This document shows, piece after piece, positions 60,657 through 64,000 of a stretch of 64,000 nt of DNA. Position 1 is the stretch's first letter, and each line of letters starts with the position of its first letter. The position numbers and the translations under genes are program-made. The notes below the pieces were generated by a model. The model was given only the letters and a program-made list of their open reading frames with translations, made no database searches and was not told the origin of the DNA. The DNA comes from Salminus brasiliensis (Eukaryota; Chordata; Actinopteri; Characiformes; Bryconidae), in NCBI RefSeq assembly GCF_030463535.1, contig NC_132888.1:5324081-5388080 (forward strand), in the 5' to 3' direction.

Positions 60657-61625
60657 ATGGACAAATATAGCAATTCCACAACTGTTACTGAATTCTTCCT
60701 CCTTGGATTTCCAGGAGTCCCTCTAGAATATTATGCAGCTGTTGGAACTCTTCTGCTCTTCATTTATCTTATACTTGCAGGGGGAAATATTTTCATCATT
60801 GTATTTGTTTTTTTTGAAAAAAGTCTCCAAAAGCCAGTTTATCTTATCTTCTGCAACCTTGCTGCAGTAGACTTGGCTTTTGGAACTACCACAATGCCCA
60901 AAATTATTGCAAAGTATCTGCTTAGAGATGAAACTGTGCAATTTCATGCTTGCTTTATCCAAATGTTTTTCATCCATTATTTAGGAACTGTCACTTCTTT
61001 CCTTTTGCTTGTTATGGCAATTGATCGATTTATTGCTATATGTAACCCCCTCAGATACCCTAGCCTTGTTACAAATCATTCTGCTGCAATTATATGTGTA
61101 ATATCTTGGGTGATTCCAACCACTATAGTGATTGTGACTGTTGTCCAGGCCATAGTTTTGCCCTACTGCAACTCCAACATAATTTCACATTGCTTTTGTG
61201 ACTTCACTTCTATAACTAAATTGGCCTGTAGTGATATAACAATTCCACAGACATTTGCTTTTGTTTCGGCAATGGTCGTGCTGTTAGGACCCCTTGCTTT
61301 CATCATATTCTCCTACATAGCAATCATCATAGCTGTGTTTAAAATATCCAATGCTCAAGGAAAGTACAAAACGTTCTCAACATGCAGTCCTCAACTTCTT
61401 ATCATATGCCTTTACTATCTGCCCCGATGTGCTGTCTACATTGCTGATATAACAGTCAAAAGAAAAATTGATGCTCGTATCATGATCAGTATGTGGTACA
61501 GTCTCTTCCCCCCTCTTGTCAATCCAATTATTTTCTGCTTTAGAACAAAGGAAATTCGAGAAGCAGTGTTAATGAAATTAAGACAAAGAAAGATCAATGA
61601 CAGACTGGCTGCTCCTTCAGGCTAA
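60657..61625 (+). CDS. odorant receptor (array gene 5)
   Basis: Intact 322-residue OR. Own features: [11 protein letters not shown] in loop 1, [12 protein letters not shown] in ECL2 (His178, Phe180, Phe183 where paralogues have Gln, Tyr/Phe, Arg), [10 protein letters not shown] in ECL3 (two added basic residues) and a C-tail ending [13 protein letters not shown] at 123-125, [15 protein letters not shown], cysteines and sequon are intact. The ATG at 60657 directly follows the predicted 5'UTR exon. AATAAA at 61657-61662 may serve as the polyadenylation signal; the other units have AACAAG there. Confidence 0.96.
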   Translation: MDKYSNSTTVTEFFLLGFPGVPLEYYAAVGTLLLFIYLILAGGNIFIIVFVFFEKSLQKPVYLIFCNLAAVDLAFGTTTMPKIIAKYLLRDETVQFHACFIQMFFIHYLGTVTSFLLLVMAIDRFIAICNPLRYPSLVTNHSAAIICVISWVIPTTIVIVTVVQAIVLPYCNSNIISHCFCDFTSITKLACSDITIPQTFAFVSAMVVLLGPLAFIIFSYIAIIIAVFKISNAQGKYKTFSTCSPQLLIICLYYLPRCAVYIADITVKRKIDARIMISMWYSLFPPLVNPIIFCFRTKEIREAVLMKLRQRKINDRLAAPSG

Positions 61626-63209
61626 GAAATATTATAGCAGATAATATAGTTTATGTAATAAATGGATATTCTAGCTTTCTAGAAAGTAGAAACGTTTGCT
61701 CAATAGCAGATATTTTTTATTGAACTATGAAAAACACATAATAATTTTATCATTTGAGAACATTATCTTCTCCCATAATCTTTCTGTATGTATACTATAC
61801 TATACTTAAAATTAAGATGTTTCTTTTGCATGTGAATAGAAATGTTACTTAGGTTATGTAAATAAAATTTTGGTACTTAAATTGTGAGCCATGAATGAAT
61901 TTTACCATGCACATTAATGACATTTAGATCAATATTTCATCTATAATATTTATAAAAAATCATGCAAAAAATGCACTAGATTGGTGACGTCAGTGAGTTA
62001 AATACTGTCATCGCAACCAATTGCAACCATCGCAACCAATTGCAACTGTGGTCCAACCAACCACAGTTATTTACTGTAAGAATATGTGTTCTAAAATTTG
62101 TCACCTAAAATGTGGGTATTCTACCAAGATGGCTACCATGTTTTATGTTTACATTTTTAATCTGTTGAATCATATTCATCTTTTGATCTGAAACACGTCT
62201 TCAATGTATAGGAAAAACATAAAAATGCCCTTGTCATTGCAATTGAATCAGAGTGGACTGTAGTGTGCCTCTAATGATTTTTTTAAATGAATACAATTAT
62301 TGTGAGTTCAGACATCACCATATTATAATATGGGAGGAGAAGAGAAAGTGAGAACTCAGAATTTGGTATAGAGTTCAGGTGGCTTCTGCTTTGTGGAAGA
62401 AGGCAAGCCCCCACTCCTGGTAGATGGAGCTGGGACTGAAGGAGGTGATGGGATGGTGTTTGTGAAGAACTAAGCATGGTAAAGATGAAATTTATAGGAT
62501 GTGACATTGGGAAGAGGAGTAGGCGCTTCCCAGAGAGTATTACATTGCATCTCTCAGCCTTGGCTTGCACATTATGGTTCAAGGCCAGGATTTCTAGGAC
62601 TAGGCCTCTGGTATGTTCCTTCTCCCTATTCAGTTATATCATAAAACCACTTTGCATGTTCAGATCATGACATTAGCATATAATAAAAGGAGGAATCTGT
62701 AAAAAAAAAAAAAAAGGAGAACTCTGAGAATGTTGAGATTTTATGTGGCATCTTTTTGTGGTAGGAATCCACCCCTAAAAAATCCAAATGAGTAAGAAAC
62801 CGTTCCAAGCTCTCTGATTATGTTTAAAGATATGTAACGTATGCCAGAAACACCAGCATGTCATCTAAATGTCCATAAGCTGTGATGCTAGTGAATAATA
62901 ATCCTAGATTAGTGTGGCAGTTGCAAGGAAATACTTCTTGAGAGTGAAGAAAAAACCTTGAGAGGATCCTAGGCTCAGTAGTGGGAGTTATTGTGGGTTT
63001 TGTTTGTTGTTTTGGCCTTGTCCACCCCTTTATATCTGTAAATATATGTTTGAGTGCCTATAACGTTTTGTACACTCCTTCTCAACCACTTTCCTACTGT
63101 CCTACTTTTCTGGCCTAATACCCTAGACTAGAATCTAACAGGGTGGATGAAGGACGGGAGAGGGAAGTGGTTAAGATTAATTGTGTGTATATGTGGTCAC
63201 TCTGCTGAT
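61626..63209. other. 3' flank, TE-free site and spacer, unit 5
   Basis: Conserved 3' flank to about 62003, then directly the sequence that follows the LINE in other units, so the Tc1/LINE pair is missing. 62290-62560 is the shared spacer found at 42430 and 54200. 62995-63145 resembles the LTR-like block. No gene. Confidence 0.55.
62011..62048. repeat. two 19-bp tandem repeats
   Basis: TCGCAACCAATTGCAACCA occurs twice in a row, at the place where other units carry the Tc1/LINE insertion. Confidence 0.85.
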
Positions 63210-64000
63210 TCAACAGTCCATGAGTGTTGCAGGTGTGTATGTATGTATGTGAGAACTCTTCTGGTTCATAATTGAGTGTTGATCACTGAGAAGTAAGGGT
63301 ATTCTATCTAGTACCCATGCAAGAGTACAGGCTAGCATGGGGCTAATGCTGGGTAGGTTCCATCCATTGCCATCCATTGTATTCCACATTATCAGGTAAA
63401 CACTGATGCTGTTGAGTGCCACTTCCTGAGAGTAATGCAAGGTAGCAAACTGGGTTACCAAGTTGATCATAGGTAAACAATCTGTAGGCAGACTTCCATG
63501 TTCAATGCTGGTGTTGCACAAGAACACAATCACCTTCCTGAACTCCTAGCTTTGTTGTCATGGTTCCTCTTACCTCATTCAACCGATTTCTTGGCATTCT
63601 CTCTGGCGATCTAATAGGCTTCCTGCTTGCCTGACTTTCATCTCCTGTTGTACTCCTGATGATCACTTGTTTCACTTTCCGGCGTTAAATGAAACAGATG
63701 GTTAATTGGCAGTCTGGTGGTTGGTCCATTTTTCTCTTTCTGTCAGTGTTTTCAACATCAGGAGGAGAGTACTGTTGAATTGCTTTACCTGGCTGTTCCC
63801 TTGCAGGTAATATGGAGTTGTTTTTCAAATTTACCTCCCTGTTCATGGTGTATTCGCATGGGGAGTACAAACTTCAGTGTGTAGTCATTGAAGATTGTCA
63901 GCTACAGTCTTGGCAGATTTTGAGGTTGTGGAATAGATTTGTGCATGTTAAATGGTCAATAACCACCACTATATATTCATAGCCTCTTAAGCATCTGTCC
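63210..64000 (-). mobile_element. degenerate Gypsy-type LTR element (integrase end)
   Basis: At the right edge, the minus strand reads RGYEYIVVVIDHLT, the first-Asp block of retroelement integrases (norm YILVVIDHFT). After shifts and stops, further short matches follow (DYTLKF-like, then EYTMNREVNLKNN where HHDQGxEFEN is usual). It runs off the window, so its extent is unknown. The stretch 63210-63680 is assigned by proximity only. Confidence 0.5.

Larger units (their letters stand above)
60051..63150 (+). repeat. tandem OR unit 5
   Basis: Fifth unit. It has the promoter, intron, OR, 3' flank and shared spacer, but neither Tc1 nor LINE. The right limit is approximate, at the LTR-like end near 63140. 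Confidence 0.8.

Noticed and set aside
62011-62048. Short tandem repeats as a CRISPR-like array
   Set aside because: Only two adjoining 19-bp units without spacers, in an animal genome.

Overview
The window looks like nuclear DNA from a teleost fish. It is AT-rich, has no operons, and is dominated by single-coding-exon odorant receptor (OR) genes set among fish-type transposons: Tc1 elements of the Sleeping Beauty IR/DR type, L2-clade LINEs, tRNA-derived SINEs that share the L2 3' tail, and Ty3/Gypsy LTR elements. The repeat repertoire would fit an otophysan fish (characin/catfish/knifefish group), but that is inference. Apart from one doubtful 152-codon ORF, every intact coding region I can defend is an OR.

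Left block, minus strand (1-20.4 kb): the 5' end of an OR cut by the window edge, then intact ORs at 2223-3158, 8998-9930, 14466-15398 and 19456-20400. They form one subfamily (MAxDRFVAI, SPxxNPFxYC-RTKEIR, Ala/Ser in place of Gly in the TM1 GN motif). The genes at 9.0 and 14.5 kb are near-identical duplicates. Two Ty3/Gypsy elements in opposite orientation (5.7-8.2 and 10.5-13.2 kb) and a truncated Tc1 copy lie between them.

Spacer (20.4-24.4 kb): a strand switch, with an L2 fragment and no gene.

Right block, plus strand (24.4-61.6 kb): nine intact ORs. One single gene (24721-25698), a close pair (27565-28518, 30623-31576), a sixth-type gene (34737-35702), then five tandemly duplicated units of about 4.5-7 kb, each with one 322-residue OR (37419, 44512, 49600, 56157, 60657). 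Upstream of every plus-strand OR a TATA-like box can be read, and for most a 5'UTR intron ending just before the start codon. Units 1-4 also carry the same Tc1 copy next to the same 5'-truncated L2 LINE. Unit 5 looks like the nearly empty ancestral site. Later SINE insertions and deletions give a relative order of events.

Right edge (62.9-64.0 kb): LTR-like sequence and a degenerate Gypsy integrase on the minus strand.

Biologically, these are G-protein-coupled chemoreceptors of olfactory sensory neurons. Each neuron is expected to express one of them, so the genes work as a repertoire and not as a pathway. I found no tRNA or rRNA gene, no CRISPR array and no non-OR cellular gene. I did not find an obviously new biological system. 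The most informative material is the duplication history of the five-unit array, its shared promoter module, and TE fragments fixed inside OR 5' introns.
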